Shown piece by piece: positions 27,062-36,452 of a DNA stretch of 64,000 nt. Every line of letters starts with the position of its first letter. Position 1 is the first letter of the stretch. The position numbers and the translations under genes were made by a program. The notes below the pieces were generated by a model. The model made no database searches. It was not told where the DNA came from and saw only the letters and a program-made list of their open reading frames with translations. Source of the DNA: UKL13-2 sp947085425 (lineage in GTDB: Bacteria > Pseudomonadota > Gammaproteobacteria > Burkholderiales > Usitatibacteraceae); the NCBI GenBank assembly GCA_947085425.1, contig CAMTWK010000010.1, positions 1 through 64,000 of the forward strand. The letters run 5' to 3'.

Positions 27062-28339
27062 TTAATTTAAGGCGGTTTGTGCGTTCCAAACCGATGAAAC
27101 GGCCTCATCAAGTGACAAAATTTGCTGCTCCCCGGATTGCAGATCCTTGAGCGCCACTTTTTGCTGGGCAAGTTCGTCCGAACCCAAGATGATAGCAAAG
27201 CGCGCGCCACTCGCATCGGCCTTCTTCATTTGTGATTTAAAACTTGCCACCACCTGCTCACCCGCACCATGCACCGCAACGGCCAGCCCCCGATCGCGCA
27301 ATTGTTCGGCAAGTTGCCAGGCATGGCCGACCTCGTTGGCACCATAAACGACATAAATATCGAGCAGGTCCGGCAGCACCGGCGGATTTTCCGCGAGCAG
27401 CATCAGCACCCGCTCGACCCCCAGCCCAAATCCGCACGCCGGCGCGGATTTACCACCGAGTTCGGCGATCAGACCGTCATAACGTCCACCACCGGCAATG
27501 GTCAGCTCCCAATCAGCGCCTTTTGCGATCCACTCAAACACGGTACGGTTGTAATAATCAAAACCACGTACCAGTCTTGGTGCGACTTCGTAGGCGATGC
27601 CCGCCGCGTCTAGCAATGTTTTAACGCCCTCGAAGTGCGCCTGTTCATCTGGCCCCAAGAAGTCGGTCAACCGCGGCGCGCCCTCAACCAGTGCCTGGAT
27701 TGCCGGATTCCTACTGTCGAGCGTGCGCAAGGGGTTGGTGTAAAGCCGTCGTTTGCCGTCCGCATCGAGTTCGTCAACATGTGCCTCGAAATAAGCAACC
27801 AACGCCTCACGGTGCGCCGCCCGTGCCGGCGCATCACCAATCGAATTGATGAGCAAACGAACGTCCTTGAAACCGAGCCGATCCCACAAACGTTTTAGCA
27901 GCACAATCTGTTCGGCATCAACATCCGGTCCGGCAAAGCCGAGCGCCTCAACGTCAAACTGATGAAACTGGCGATAGCGGCCTTTTTGCGGGCGCTCATG
28001 CCGGAACATCGGCCCCCAGGTCCAAATCCGCTTCGGCCCTTCATACAAAATGTTGTGTTCAATTGCCGCACGCACCAAGCCTGCCGTGGCCTCCGGGCGC
28101 AATGACAGTTTTTCACCATTCAAGCTATCCTCGAACGAGTACATTTCCTTTTCCACCACATCGGTCACCTCACCCAGTGAGCGCACAAACAACGCGGTCG
28201 GCTCAACGATGGGGGTACGCATCAGACGATAACCGTACTGCTCGAATACCTCGCGCACGGTGTCTTCAAAATATTGCCAAAGTGGCGAATCCGCGGGCAG
28301 CAGGTCATTCATGCCACGTACGGCTTGCAAGGTCTTCAT
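27062..28339 (-). CDS. hisS: Histidyl-tRNA synthetase
   Basis: 425 residues, class II. Starts MKTLQAVRGMNDLLPADS. Motif 2 is near RHERPQKGRYRQFHQFDVE, the histidine-A motif LVRGFDYYNRTVFEW is present, and motif 3 is GGRYDGLIAELGG..APACGFGLGVER. The C-terminal anticodon-binding domain starts about 330. The ATG at 28339 fits the family; the frame extends 38 codons further without support. In related genomes ispG lies immediately upstream; here a protease gene on the other strand intervenes. Confidence 0.96.
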   Translation of the reverse strand: MKTLQAVRGMNDLLPADSPLWQYFEDTVREVFEQYGYRLMRTPIVEPTALFVRSLGEVTDVVEKEMYSFEDSLNGEKLSLRPEATAGLVRAAIEHNILYEGPKRIWTWGPMFRHERPQKGRYRQFHQFDVEALGFAGPDVDAEQIVLLKRLWDRLGFKDVRLLINSIGDAPARAAHREALVAYFEAHVDELDADGKRRLYTNPLRTLDSRNPAIQALVEGAPRLTDFLGPDEQAHFEGVKTLLDAAGIAYEVAPRLVRGFDYYNRTVFEWIAKGADWELTIAGGGRYDGLIAELGGKSAPACGFGLGVERVLMLLAENPPVLPDLLDIYVVYGANEVGHAWQLAEQLRDRGLAVAVHGAGEQVVASFKSQMKKADASGARFAIILGSDELAQQKVALKDLQSGEQQILSLDEAVSSVWNAQTALN

Positions 28340-28672
28340 AGGAATGGATGGTCTAAAACAGGTGGCGGAATTATTTGCCGAAATCAATGTATGCACTTGA
28401 TCACGATTATGTCGCAGGATGGCAACACAATGATGAGACAGCGGTGGTGACAAGGGCGTGACAATTACGTCTAACGCATGATTTTACAGGGGTTTTTCGA
28501 AGACACCTAATCAAAAGTGAATTTGCATCTGCTTACAAAGTTCTGGTCAGCAAATTAACGCAATTGGTCGTTAAGACACCTAAACGCATTACAATTTCCA
28601 ATTCCAGAAAAATTGTTTGCCCAAGATTGGCTGATGGGCTATTTCGAGTTTTGCCGTGTTATGGAGAAAATA
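28340..28672. other. Divergent spacer between hisS and the protease gene
   Basis: 333 bp holding the two outward promoters. It contains two copies of GACACCTAA (around 28502 and 28575), A/T-rich DNA and a possible plus-strand -10 TACAAT near 28590. No leader peptide rich in histidine and no tRNA or small gene was found. Confidence 0.4.
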
Positions 28673-31225
28673 ATGAAGGGTTTCCCTAGTTTTTTTGATC
28701 GGTCGATTTTTTTTCGCCTTAACCAGATCAGTAAATTTGGCGGCGCGGCCGACAGCAATCACACCAGATCGAAGTCGACCCTCGCAGCCATTTTATTGGC
28801 GACCGTGGTGGCAATTTCAAGTACCGCCACCGTTGCAGCCCCACGGGTTGCAGGGGAGCCGATTCAATCGGTCAGTCTGGCCCAAAAAATCCTACTGGAC
28901 GTGTCATTCCGCGCCGATCTGGACCCGGCGGCACCTACGGTTGCATTTTTTGCGGTCGACCCCGCCCGAATAGAGCAAGCCAAGGCTGCTAATGTGTCGT
29001 CGTTCCGCAAGGCCATCCAGATTGGTATCACCCAGCGTATTCAGGAAGAGGCATTTAGCGACGTCACGCCATCCATGGTTTGGCGGGACGTACACTCGGG
29101 CGCCGCACTTATCGGTCGCGCGGCGCAACTCAAGGTTCGCTCACCCGGCGCCATTTCTACCCGTGTGGCGATTCGCACGCCAAACCTGCCTGCCGGTGCC
29201 GAATTTCGTTTTTCCGGATCTGACGCCCCGGCCAATGTTGCCCACCGCGCAAACACCAACGACGTGTCAACTCTGCTCGATGACGAAAAGCGCTACTGGA
29301 CACCACCCACGGACGGCGACACCCAGTTTATTGAATTATTTGTTCCAGCCGGCCAGTCAACACAAGGCACGGCAATCCTGGTTGATGCGATATCCCACAT
29401 TTTCGCCTCACCGACCGATGGTTTTAAATCGGCCACGCAGCTAAAAGGCAGCTCGGGTTCTTGCAATGTGGATGCGATTTGCCCAACGCAAACCGCCGGT
29501 TACGTAAACGCCAAAAACGCGGTGGCGCATATGCAGTTTCAGGCCGGTTGTGGCAGCGGCGGTGCAATAGCAACCTGCATCTGCACCGGCACCCTGCTCA
29601 ACGACACCGATAGCGCCACGCAAGTGCCGTATTTTTACAGCGCGGCGCATTGCCTCAGCACCCAAACACAGGCGAACAGTCTCGCCACCTATTGGAATTA
29701 TGACAACCCGGTTTGTGGCCAAAGCGTCGATGTTTCGCGCAATCAAGCCAATGTGGTGGTGGGTGGTGCCGACCTGTTGTTTGCCAATTCCAATACCGAC
29801 GTGTTGTTATTGCGCCTGAAAAGCGCCCCCCCACCAACCGCGTTTTTTGCCGGCTGGGACTCGGCCACCATCAATGGTTTAACCAACGTGACCATTATTC
29901 ATCACCCGGCGGGTGACCCAAAAAAGGTCACGCTCGGTCAAACGCTGACCAACCCATTTACCATTCTGGCTGATCAAGGCAATGCTTCGTTTATCACCCC
30001 GACCTACTCGAGTGGTGTCACCGAGGGCGGCAGCTCCGGCAGCGGGGTGTTTACCATCAGCAGTGGCAATTATTTTCTGCGTGGCGGATTATTGGGCGGG
30101 CCATCAAGCTGCGCCACCGCCAATGACCCAAACAACCCGTCCAACCGTGACTATTATTCCCGTCTGGATATTGCCTTTCCCAGCATCAGCCAATGGCTGA
30201 CGCCGCCGCCGACCGTGTTGTCCCGACGCGGCGGAATCGACATCGACGGCAGCAACAAAAGTGTGCTGCTCGCGGCCAACGCGGCCGGTGGCACCATGCA
30301 GGGCGGTCGTCTGGTCAACAACACGTTCGTCTGGACCAACCAGCCCCACCCTGGACAAGAGTTCCGTCTGCTCGGTGCCGTTGATTTTGCCGGCACAGGC
30401 CGATCTGATCTGGCCTTTCTCAATACCACTTTTCTCAATGGCCTCGGCCAGGGTGAGGCGCGGTTCTCGCGCAACTTCAGTCTAGGCACGCACAATCAAT
30501 TGCTGCGTCTGGTCAGGCCAGAATGGGATGTGCAGGTGGTGGGGGATCTGGACGGGGACGGTTTTGGTGATCTGGTTTGGCGCTTCCGCGGTCAAAGCCC
30601 CAATATTGACGATCAGGGTGTGTCATACATTTGGTTTACCGATGGCACTGGTCTCAATCAAGTGCGCAAGCGTGGCGGCGCGCCGCTGACATGGACCTTG
30701 CTGGGCGCGGCCGACCTGGACGGCAACGGCGCGGCCGACATGTTTTATGTCAGCCCGCAAAATGCCATTCGGGTATTGATGGCCACCCCCAACCGCACCT
30801 GTGCCAATCTGTCCGGCGGCACACTCGCGACCGGCTTTACCGCGCTCAAGGTTGCCGATTTCACCGGCAACCGCCGGGGCGATATTTTTGCCAGAAACGC
30901 CACCACCGGTGCCATCCAGGTGATTGCCTTCAGCGCCGTCGGCCTGACCCTGCCGCCCTATGCCGGTCTGCCGGATGATCCGAATGCGTCCTGCACCGCC
31001 AGCAACCTGACCGTGACACAAGCTGTCACCTATGCCTACACCTCCGATGCCACTTGGACGGTTTATGCCACCGGAGATTTCGACGGTAATGGCATTTTTG
31101 ACGTTGTGTTCCGCCGCCCGGACAACCAACTGGTGGTGTGGTTGATGAATGCGGCTGGCGCCTTGCCGACGGTCATCAACGCTGGTGCCGCACCGAGTAA
31201 TTTCAGCCCGTTTCCATTGCAATAA
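28673..31225 (+). CDS. Secreted lysyl-endopeptidase-like protease with FG-GAP-like module
   Basis: 850 residues from the ATG at 28673 (GGAG six bases upstream). A basic N-terminus and signal helix (TLAAILLATVVAISSTATVAA, about 35-55) are followed by a propeptide-like region and a trypsin-fold domain. The triad is His326 in SAAHC, Asp376 in NTDVLLLRL and Ser455 in GGSSGSG, with the HHPAGDPKKV segment typical of Achromobacter protease I-type enzymes. From about 515 to the end comes a beta-propeller-like module with Asp-rich loops (DLDGDGFGD, DLDGNGAAD, DFDGNGIFD) and one Cys pair (NRTCANLS/NASCTASN). It is opposite in strand to the housekeeping block it interrupts. Confidence 0.88.
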   Translation: MKGFPSFFDRSIFFRLNQISKFGGAADSNHTRSKSTLAAILLATVVAISSTATVAAPRVAGEPIQSVSLAQKILLDVSFRADLDPAAPTVAFFAVDPARIEQAKAANVSSFRKAIQIGITQRIQEEAFSDVTPSMVWRDVHSGAALIGRAAQLKVRSPGAISTRVAIRTPNLPAGAEFRFSGSDAPANVAHRANTNDVSTLLDDEKRYWTPPTDGDTQFIELFVPAGQSTQGTAILVDAISHIFASPTDGFKSATQLKGSSGSCNVDAICPTQTAGYVNAKNAVAHMQFQAGCGSGGAIATCICTGTLLNDTDSATQVPYFYSAAHCLSTQTQANSLATYWNYDNPVCGQSVDVSRNQANVVVGGADLLFANSNTDVLLLRLKSAPPPTAFFAGWDSATINGLTNVTIIHHPAGDPKKVTLGQTLTNPFTILADQGNASFITPTYSSGVTEGGSSGSGVFTISSGNYFLRGGLLGGPSSCATANDPNNPSNRDYYSRLDIAFPSISQWLTPPPTVLSRRGGIDIDGSNKSVLLAANAAGGTMQGGRLVNNTFVWTNQPHPGQEFRLLGAVDFAGTGRSDLAFLNTTFLNGLGQGEARFSRNFSLGTHNQLLRLVRPEWDVQVVGDLDGDGFGDLVWRFRGQSPNIDDQGVSYIWFTDGTGLNQVRKRGGAPLTWTLLGAADLDGNGAADMFYVSPQNAIRVLMATPNRTCANLSGGTLATGFTALKVADFTGNRRGDIFARNATTGAIQVIAFSAVGLTLPPYAGLPDDPNASCTASNLTVTQAVTYAYTSDATWTVYATGDFDGNGIFDVVFRRPDNQLVVWLMNAAGALPTVINAGAAPSNFSPFPLQ

Positions 31226-31252
31226 CAGGATCGATTTTCTTGCAAAAACGAG

Positions 31253-31300
31253 GCGGGGCGGGTGTTTTCAGGCTGTTTTGCCCGAAAACACCCGCCCCGC
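31253..31300. terminator. 17-bp perfect hairpin between convergent genes
   Basis: Left arm 31253-31269 and right arm 31284-31300 are perfectly complementary (GCGGGGCGGG core), with a 14-base loop. It lies 28 bp after the protease stop and 32 bp before the ispG stop, so it probably terminates both convergent transcripts. It lacks a conventional T-run after the stem. Confidence 0.6.
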
Positions 31301-31331
31301 ATTGACTCTGCAATCGACATATTGGCCGCCG

Positions 31332-32609
31332 TTAGGCGATCTGCTTGATGGCAATCTCTTTTTTACGCACGGATGATTTACGCGCAGCCCCTGGTGCGTA
31401 GTTTTTGGCAACGTAATCGTCCACCAGCGCCTGAAATTCCTCGGCAATAAAATCACCTTTCAACGTCACCGCCTTTTCACCGTCGATATATACCGGTGCC
31501 ACCGGCCGCTCGCCGGAACCCGGCAGGGAGATGCCAATATTGGCGAGCTTGGATTCGCCCGGACCGTTGACCACACAGCCCATCACCGCGACATGCATTT
31601 CTTCCACACCGGGATATTGCGTTTTCCAAACCAGCATTTGATCGCGTAAATACGCCTGGATTTTTTCGGCGAGCACCTGAAAATAAGTGCTGGTGGTGCG
31701 TCCGCAACCGGGACAGGCCACCACCATCGGCGTGAAGGCACGCAAGCCCATGGTCTGCAAAATTTCCTGGGCGACAATGACTTCGCGGGTGCGGTCGCCG
31801 CCCGGCTCGGGGGTGAGTGATATACGAATGGTGTCGCCGATGCCTTCCTGCAGCAACACGGCCAGCGCGGCAGTGGAAGCAACAATCCCCTTGGAGCCCA
31901 TGCCGGCCTCGGTTAATCCCAAATGCAGCGGGTAATCACAACGTTTTGCCAGATCGCGATATACCGCAATCAAATCCTGCACCGCGCTGACTTTGCATGA
32001 CAGGGTAATTTTGTCGCCGGCCAGACCAAGCTCTTCAGCCTTGGCGGCACTTTCCAGTGCCGACACAATCAATGCCTCGCGCATCACCGCATCGGCGTCT
32101 TTCGGTTGGGGCAAAGCGGCGTTTTCGTCCATCATGCGTGCAATCAATTCGGGATCGAGTGATCCCCAGTTGACACCGATACGGACCGGTTTATCAAATT
32201 TGATCGCTGCTTGAATCATTGCGCCAAATTGATCGTCGCGTTTGCTGCCGTGGCCGACATTACCGGGGTTGATGCGTAACTTTGCCAGCGATTCTGCGCA
32301 GGCCGGCACTTCGGTCAGCAACTTGTGGCCGTTAAAATGAAAGTCGCCGATCAATGGTGTCTTCACGCCCAGCGCATCCAACCGCGCGCGAATTTCCGGC
32401 ACGGCGCGGGCGGCGGCAAGTGTATTCACCGTAATCCTCACCACCTCGGAGCCGGCACGCGCCAGCGACACGACCTGCGCCACGGTGGCGGCAATATCTT
32501 CAGTGTCGGTATTGGTCATGGATTGCACCATGATGGGCGCACCACCACCGACCAACACATGGCCTATTTTGACTTGCCGTGAAATGCGGCGCGGGAGTTG
32601 GCTGATCAT
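31332..32609 (-). CDS. ispG: 4-hydroxy-3-methylbut-2-enyl diphosphate synthase IspG
   Basis: 425 residues. Penultimate step of the MEP isoprenoid pathway, converting MEcPP to HMBPP with a 4Fe-4S cluster. N-terminal TIM barrel (VGGGAPIMVQSMTNTDTED); cluster cysteines in CPGCGRTTS and in VMGCVVNGPGE. A large insert in the middle, as in the long proteobacterial form, is consistent with length. The ATG at 32609 fits MISQLPRRISRQVKIG; upstream extension rejected. Part of the rodZ-ispG-hisS neighbourhood. Confidence 0.96.
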   Translation of the reverse strand: MISQLPRRISRQVKIGHVLVGGGAPIMVQSMTNTDTEDIAATVAQVVSLARAGSEVVRITVNTLAAARAVPEIRARLDALGVKTPLIGDFHFNGHKLLTEVPACAESLAKLRINPGNVGHGSKRDDQFGAMIQAAIKFDKPVRIGVNWGSLDPELIARMMDENAALPQPKDADAVMREALIVSALESAAKAEELGLAGDKITLSCKVSAVQDLIAVYRDLAKRCDYPLHLGLTEAGMGSKGIVASTAALAVLLQEGIGDTIRISLTPEPGGDRTREVIVAQEILQTMGLRAFTPMVVACPGCGRTTSTYFQVLAEKIQAYLRDQMLVWKTQYPGVEEMHVAVMGCVVNGPGESKLANIGISLPGSGERPVAPVYIDGEKAVTLKGDFIAEEFQALVDDYVAKNYAPGAARKSSVRKKEIAIKQIA

Positions 32610-32711
32610 GACAATTTTATAAACGGGACAAGAAAAATCAGTGGAAATCAAACGGTGTAAAAAACAACAAAGCGAAACAACACAGCAGCAATTGCGGCGT
32701 GAATATGCGTG

Positions 32712-33788
32712 CTATTTGACCGTCACACGGGCAACGGTTCCATTGGCACGGGTGTGTGGGGCCAAATCAAATTCACGACCGTTATAGGCCATACGGGTGA
32801 CCGTGGAATTGCCAACAACAATTGCGAACGGGCCGCGACCCGACACTTCATCAAAGTCACCCTGATTGTAACGTCGTGACAGGATAGTGCGACCGGTGCC
32901 GTCGAGCACTTCCACCCACGATGGTCCGCTAAAGGTGAATCCGATCATGCCGGTGTCGCCCGTCGCGCGCGCTGTTTTCGGCGCAATCATAGCACTTGGT
33001 CCGGCAGCTGCTGCCACGCCGGCAGAACCGACAAGCGCATCCGCGACGTTCACCGGTGAATGCGACGGCGGTACCGCCGTGCCTGCTGCGGCAGGTTTTT
33101 CAGATGTGGTGACAGCTGCCGCATCGGCACCGGCGTTTGCTTCAGTCGTTGTGAGTGTGGGTTGTAACACCAACTGTGGTTGGGTGGCGGTCGGTATTGT
33201 TGCTACCACCTCGGTGGCACGCGGACGCCCGCCCTCGGCAAGATGCGGACGAACAAACTCCCACCAATACCAAATGGCGGCGACCAACAATAAAATGACG
33301 CCGGCAACAATCAATATTCTCGCCCTGGGTGTTGCCAATATTTCGGTTCTGGAATGCATACGCAGCGGTGTTGCGGCTGTCGGCGCCACCACCTTGGTTG
33401 CAACCACCGCTGAACCGCCCGCGTGTGTCCGCTCCAGTGTTGCCAACGCCTCATCAATATTGATTCCCACCACCTTGGCATAGTTGCGGATAAAACCGCG
33501 CAAAAATATGCCCTGCGGCAGCGCCGAATAGTCGGCGCGCTCAATCGCATCAATTTGTTTGGTGCCCATGCGCAGCCGATTGGCAATTTCACCTATAGAA
33601 AACCCGGCGCTTTCGCGGGCGGCACGCAGCAACTCGCCGACTGATTCCGGCTCGTGTGGCACCGCTTCAGGATGCGTCAACATAAAGTTATTACCCATCA
33701 TGGTATCGGCCGGCGGTGCCATATTTTTATCTTCTCGGGCGTCCGTGCCGGGGTTCAACTTATCAGGTGTTTTCAAATGTGCTTGCAT
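32712..33788 (-). CDS. rodZ: Cell-shape protein RodZ
   Basis: 358 residues. Cytoplasmic HTH (about 47-115, GELLRAARESAGFSIGEIAN and IFLRGFIRNYAKVVGI), a membrane helix (ILIVAGVILLLVAAIWYWWE) and a Thr/Ala-rich periplasmic linker. The C-terminal DUF4115 beta domain is about 270-358 (GFTFSGPSWVEVLDGTGR). It links MreB to the elongasome. The start is uncertain: ATG 33722, 22 codons in, has a better purine-rich site. Follows pilW by about 50 bp. Confidence 0.9.
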   Translation of the reverse strand: MQAHLKTPDKLNPGTDAREDKNMAPPADTMMGNNFMLTHPEAVPHEPESVGELLRAARESAGFSIGEIANRLRMGTKQIDAIERADYSALPQGIFLRGFIRNYAKVVGINIDEALATLERTHAGGSAVVATKVVAPTAATPLRMHSRTEILATPRARILIVAGVILLLVAAIWYWWEFVRPHLAEGGRPRATEVVATIPTATQPQLVLQPTLTTTEANAGADAAAVTTSEKPAAAGTAVPPSHSPVNVADALVGSAGVAAAAGPSAMIAPKTARATGDTGMIGFTFSGPSWVEVLDGTGRTILSRRYNQGDFDEVSGRGPFAIVVGNSTVTRMAYNGREFDLAPHTRANGTVARVTVK

Positions 33789-33838
33789 TCAATTTGTCCG
33801 TGTTGAGTTCCGCGTTTTGTCTGAGTAGAAGCCTGAAA

Positions 33839-34624
33839 TTATCGGGTTGTTGCTTCACGCGTTTGGGGGGCGTCCGGGAACCGCCGCCGCAACTGGGACA
33901 CATATCCGGCCTCACCGTTACGATCACCCATTGCACGAGAAATTTTAGCGCCGAGCAACAGGCCGTTGGCGTCCGGCTCACGCACCATCGCGCTAAATCG
34001 TGCAAATTGTGCATCCGCCTCTTTGTAACGTGACTGCGAGAACGCGATGTCGGCCAACTCGTACAACGCCGGCGCCAATTGCGGATCGCGCACCAACGCC
34101 GCACGCAGGTTGGTTTCGGCCATGGCGTTGTCACCGGCGCGACGGGCACAAACGCCGGCATTGTAAAGCGCGCGTTCGGGTGTTGAATACAACGGATTGC
34201 GCAATGCCTGTGTGAAGTAAGGCAACGCACGTTTTGGATCCTGTCGTTCACAAATAAACCAACCGTAATTGTTGAGGGTGTCGGAATCATTTGGGGCGAG
34301 CCGGATCGCCCGGTCAAACGCCGCCTGCGCCTTGTTGTCGTCACGCAATTCCATAAAAATCAGGCCCACCATGGTATGCGCCGGCGCGTATTTTGCATCG
34401 GCGGCAATCGCCTGCTGGGCCGCTTCCAGTGCCGTTGCCAGCCGACCAAGCCGGAAATACTCCCCGGAACGTTCGGTATGAATTTGTGCGCGTTGTGTCG
34501 GCGCAACCTTGGTGGCCATATCCGCAGTCTTGGTTTCGGTGGTGGTGGTGGTCGAACAACCACTCACAAGCGCAACGGCACCCACCAATACTCCCATTAC
34601 CCATGCAACATTCACTTTATTCAT
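33839..34624 (-). CDS. pilW: Type IV pilus TPR lipoprotein PilW/PilF
   Basis: 261 residues. Lipoprotein signal (MGVLVGAVALVSGC, Cys23), then a short Thr-rich linker and about six TPR units (e.g. APAHTMVGLIFMELRDDNKA; SDTLNNYGWFICERQD; YNAGVCARRAGDN). In type IV pilus systems it is the pilotin that delivers the secretin to the outer membrane, so it may serve MshL 30 kb away. A GAGGAG site precedes the ATG. Order rlmN-pilW-rodZ-ispG is conserved. Confidence 0.9.
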   Translation of the reverse strand: MNKVNVAWVMGVLVGAVALVSGCSTTTTTETKTADMATKVAPTQRAQIHTERSGEYFRLGRLATALEAAQQAIAADAKYAPAHTMVGLIFMELRDDNKAQAAFDRAIRLAPNDSDTLNNYGWFICERQDPKRALPYFTQALRNPLYSTPERALYNAGVCARRAGDNAMAETNLRAALVRDPQLAPALYELADIAFSQSRYKEADAQFARFSAMVREPDANGLLLGAKISRAMGDRNGEAGYVSQLRRRFPDAPQTREATTR

Positions 34625-34666
34625 AACGGTCTCCTCGGGTACGGCGTCGGTTTGATCACAATGATG

Positions 34667-35779
34667 TTACGTGGTCGCACGGATGGCAATGGTTTTGGTA
34701 CGCTGTGATTTGTCGACCACCCGCCCGGCCAGCTGTCCGCAGGCCGCATCAATATCATCGCCGCGTGTTTTGCGGATGGTGACAATCAACCCCGCCTCTT
34801 GTAATACCTTGCGAAAGCGGTGGATGGCGTTATTACTGGAGCGCGCGTAGGGCGCGTTTGGGAACGGGTTCCACGGAATTAAATTAATTTTGCACTCAAT
34901 TTGATCGACCAAGGCGACCAATTCGTGCGCGTGTTGCACCGAATCGTTGACCCCATCCAGCATCACATATTCAAAGGTGACAAAATCGCGCGGTGCCGCG
35001 GTCAAATAGTCTTTAATCGTCGCGAATAATTCGGCGAGCGGATATTTTTGATTAATCGGCACCAACACATCACGCAGCGCGTCGTTGGGTGCGTGCAAAG
35101 ACACCGCCAGCGCCACCGGACAACGCTCTTTTAATCGTTGCAGATTAGGCACGATTCCGGAGGTGGATAAGGTCACGCGACGGCGCGACAGACCATAAGC
35201 GTGATCATCGAGCATGATGTCCATCGCATTGGTGACCGGATCAAAATTGGCCAGCGGTTCACCCATGCCCATCATCACCACATTACTGACAATGCGTTCA
35301 TTTTTGGGGTTGTAGCCCATCGCTTTATTGGCCCACCACAACTGACCGATGATTTCGGCAGCGGATAGGTTGCGATTAAATCCTTGTTTGCCGGTTGAAC
35401 AGAAGGTGCAATCGAGTGCACAACCGACCTGGGATGACACACACAAGGTGCCACGATCATCTTCCGGAATAAAAACAACTTCGATGCCATTGCCGGTGCC
35501 GACATCCAGCAACCATTTGCGGGTGCCGTCTTTTGACGCTTGTTCGGTCATCAACCTGGGCGCGGCAATCACCGCCACCCCGGGCAATTTTTCACGCAAC
35601 GATTTCGCCAGATCCGTCATGGCGTCGAATTCATCAACACCAAAATGATGAATCCAGCGAAATACCTGCTTGGCGCGAAACGGCTTTTCCCCCAAATCGG
35701 CAAAAAACGCCGTCATCTCGGGCAAGGTCATGCCCATCAGATTCGGTTTATCGCCTAGTGCGCCTTGAGGGACAGCCAT
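34667..35779 (-). CDS. rlmN: Dual-specificity 23S rRNA/tRNA methyltransferase RlmN
   Basis: 370 residues, radical SAM. The cluster motif CALDCTFCSTGKQGF binds 4Fe-4S, and the C-terminal CGQLAG contains the second catalytic Cys. It methylates C2 of A2503 in 23S rRNA and A37 of some tRNAs. GMGEPLANFDPV and the SLHAPND segments are typical. Immediately downstream of ndk (10 bp gap), so co-transcribed. Confidence 0.96.
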   Translation of the reverse strand: MAVPQGALGDKPNLMGMTLPEMTAFFADLGEKPFRAKQVFRWIHHFGVDEFDAMTDLAKSLREKLPGVAVIAAPRLMTEQASKDGTRKWLLDVGTGNGIEVVFIPEDDRGTLCVSSQVGCALDCTFCSTGKQGFNRNLSAAEIIGQLWWANKAMGYNPKNERIVSNVVMMGMGEPLANFDPVTNAMDIMLDDHAYGLSRRRVTLSTSGIVPNLQRLKERCPVALAVSLHAPNDALRDVLVPINQKYPLAELFATIKDYLTAAPRDFVTFEYVMLDGVNDSVQHAHELVALVDQIECKINLIPWNPFPNAPYARSSNNAIHRFRKVLQEAGLIVTIRKTRGDDIDAACGQLAGRVVDKSQRTKTIAIRATT

Positions 35780-35789
35780 TTTGAGTAAC

Positions 35790-36215
35790 TTAGCGGGAAA
35801 CCACGTTCATGCCAGGAAAGAAAAAACCGATTTCCTGTTTGGCGGTTTCCGGGCTGTCCGAGCCATGCACCGAATTGGCATCAATCGAATCAGCAAAATC
35901 GGCGCGAATGGTGCCTGCCGCCGCCTTTTTTGGGTCGGTTGCGCCCATCAGATCACGATTGGTGGCAATGGCATTTTCGCCTTCCAGCACTTGCACCATG
36001 ACCGGACCGGACACCATAAATGCAACCAAGTCTTTGAAAAACGGGCGCTCACGGTGAACACCATAAAACTCCTCGGCGTTTTTTTGCGACATATGCAGCA
36101 TGCGTGCGGCGATAATTTTCAATCCAGCGCCTTCAAAACGGGCGTAAATTTGGCCGATTACGTTCTTGGCGACTGCGTCAGGCTTGATGATGGAAATGGT
36201 GCGTTCGACTGCCAT
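35790..36215 (-). CDS. ndk: Nucleoside diphosphate kinase
   Basis: 141 residues, the standard length. RTISIIKPDAVAKNVIGQIY at the N-terminus and NSVHGSDS with the phosphorylated catalytic His. It balances NTP pools by ping-pong phosphotransfer. A CGGAG site lies before the ATG and an extended -10 promoter about 95 bp upstream. First gene of the ndk-rlmN-pilW-rodZ run. Confidence 0.97.
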   Translation of the reverse strand: MAVERTISIIKPDAVAKNVIGQIYARFEGAGLKIIAARMLHMSQKNAEEFYGVHRERPFFKDLVAFMVSGPVMVQVLEGENAIATNRDLMGATDPKKAAAGTIRADFADSIDANSVHGSDSPETAKQEIGFFFPGMNVVSR

Positions 36216-36307
36216 TTAAAACTCCGTAAATGTTTGATAAAAATTTGTAATAAGTTGGCTAAGTTGATGATTTTTTTAGCAAAAAGTCATCCCAAACCGA
36301 GCCTTTG

Positions 36308-36316
36308 ATTATATCA
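36308..36316 (-). promoter_or_regulatory. Extended -10 promoter of ndk
   Basis: On the minus strand TGATATAAT gives a perfect TATAAT with an upstream TGn, about 95 bp before the ndk ATG. The -35 region is weak (GTCAAC-like), as often with extended -10 promoters. Confidence 0.5.
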
Positions 36317-36452
36317 CGCGGCGTCCTATGGCGGTTGACTGATTGAGCCGGCGGACCGATTACGCAAGGACGGTGGTGGCCGCGCGCACTTTCCAACTTC
36401 ATGGCACGAATCCGGCATGCGCAGCTTTTCCAGCCGCCCAGCCCGGCGGACT

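Noticed and set aside
28340..28672. Histidine attenuator in front of hisS
   Set aside because: No His-rich leader frame or alternative hairpins found in the gap.
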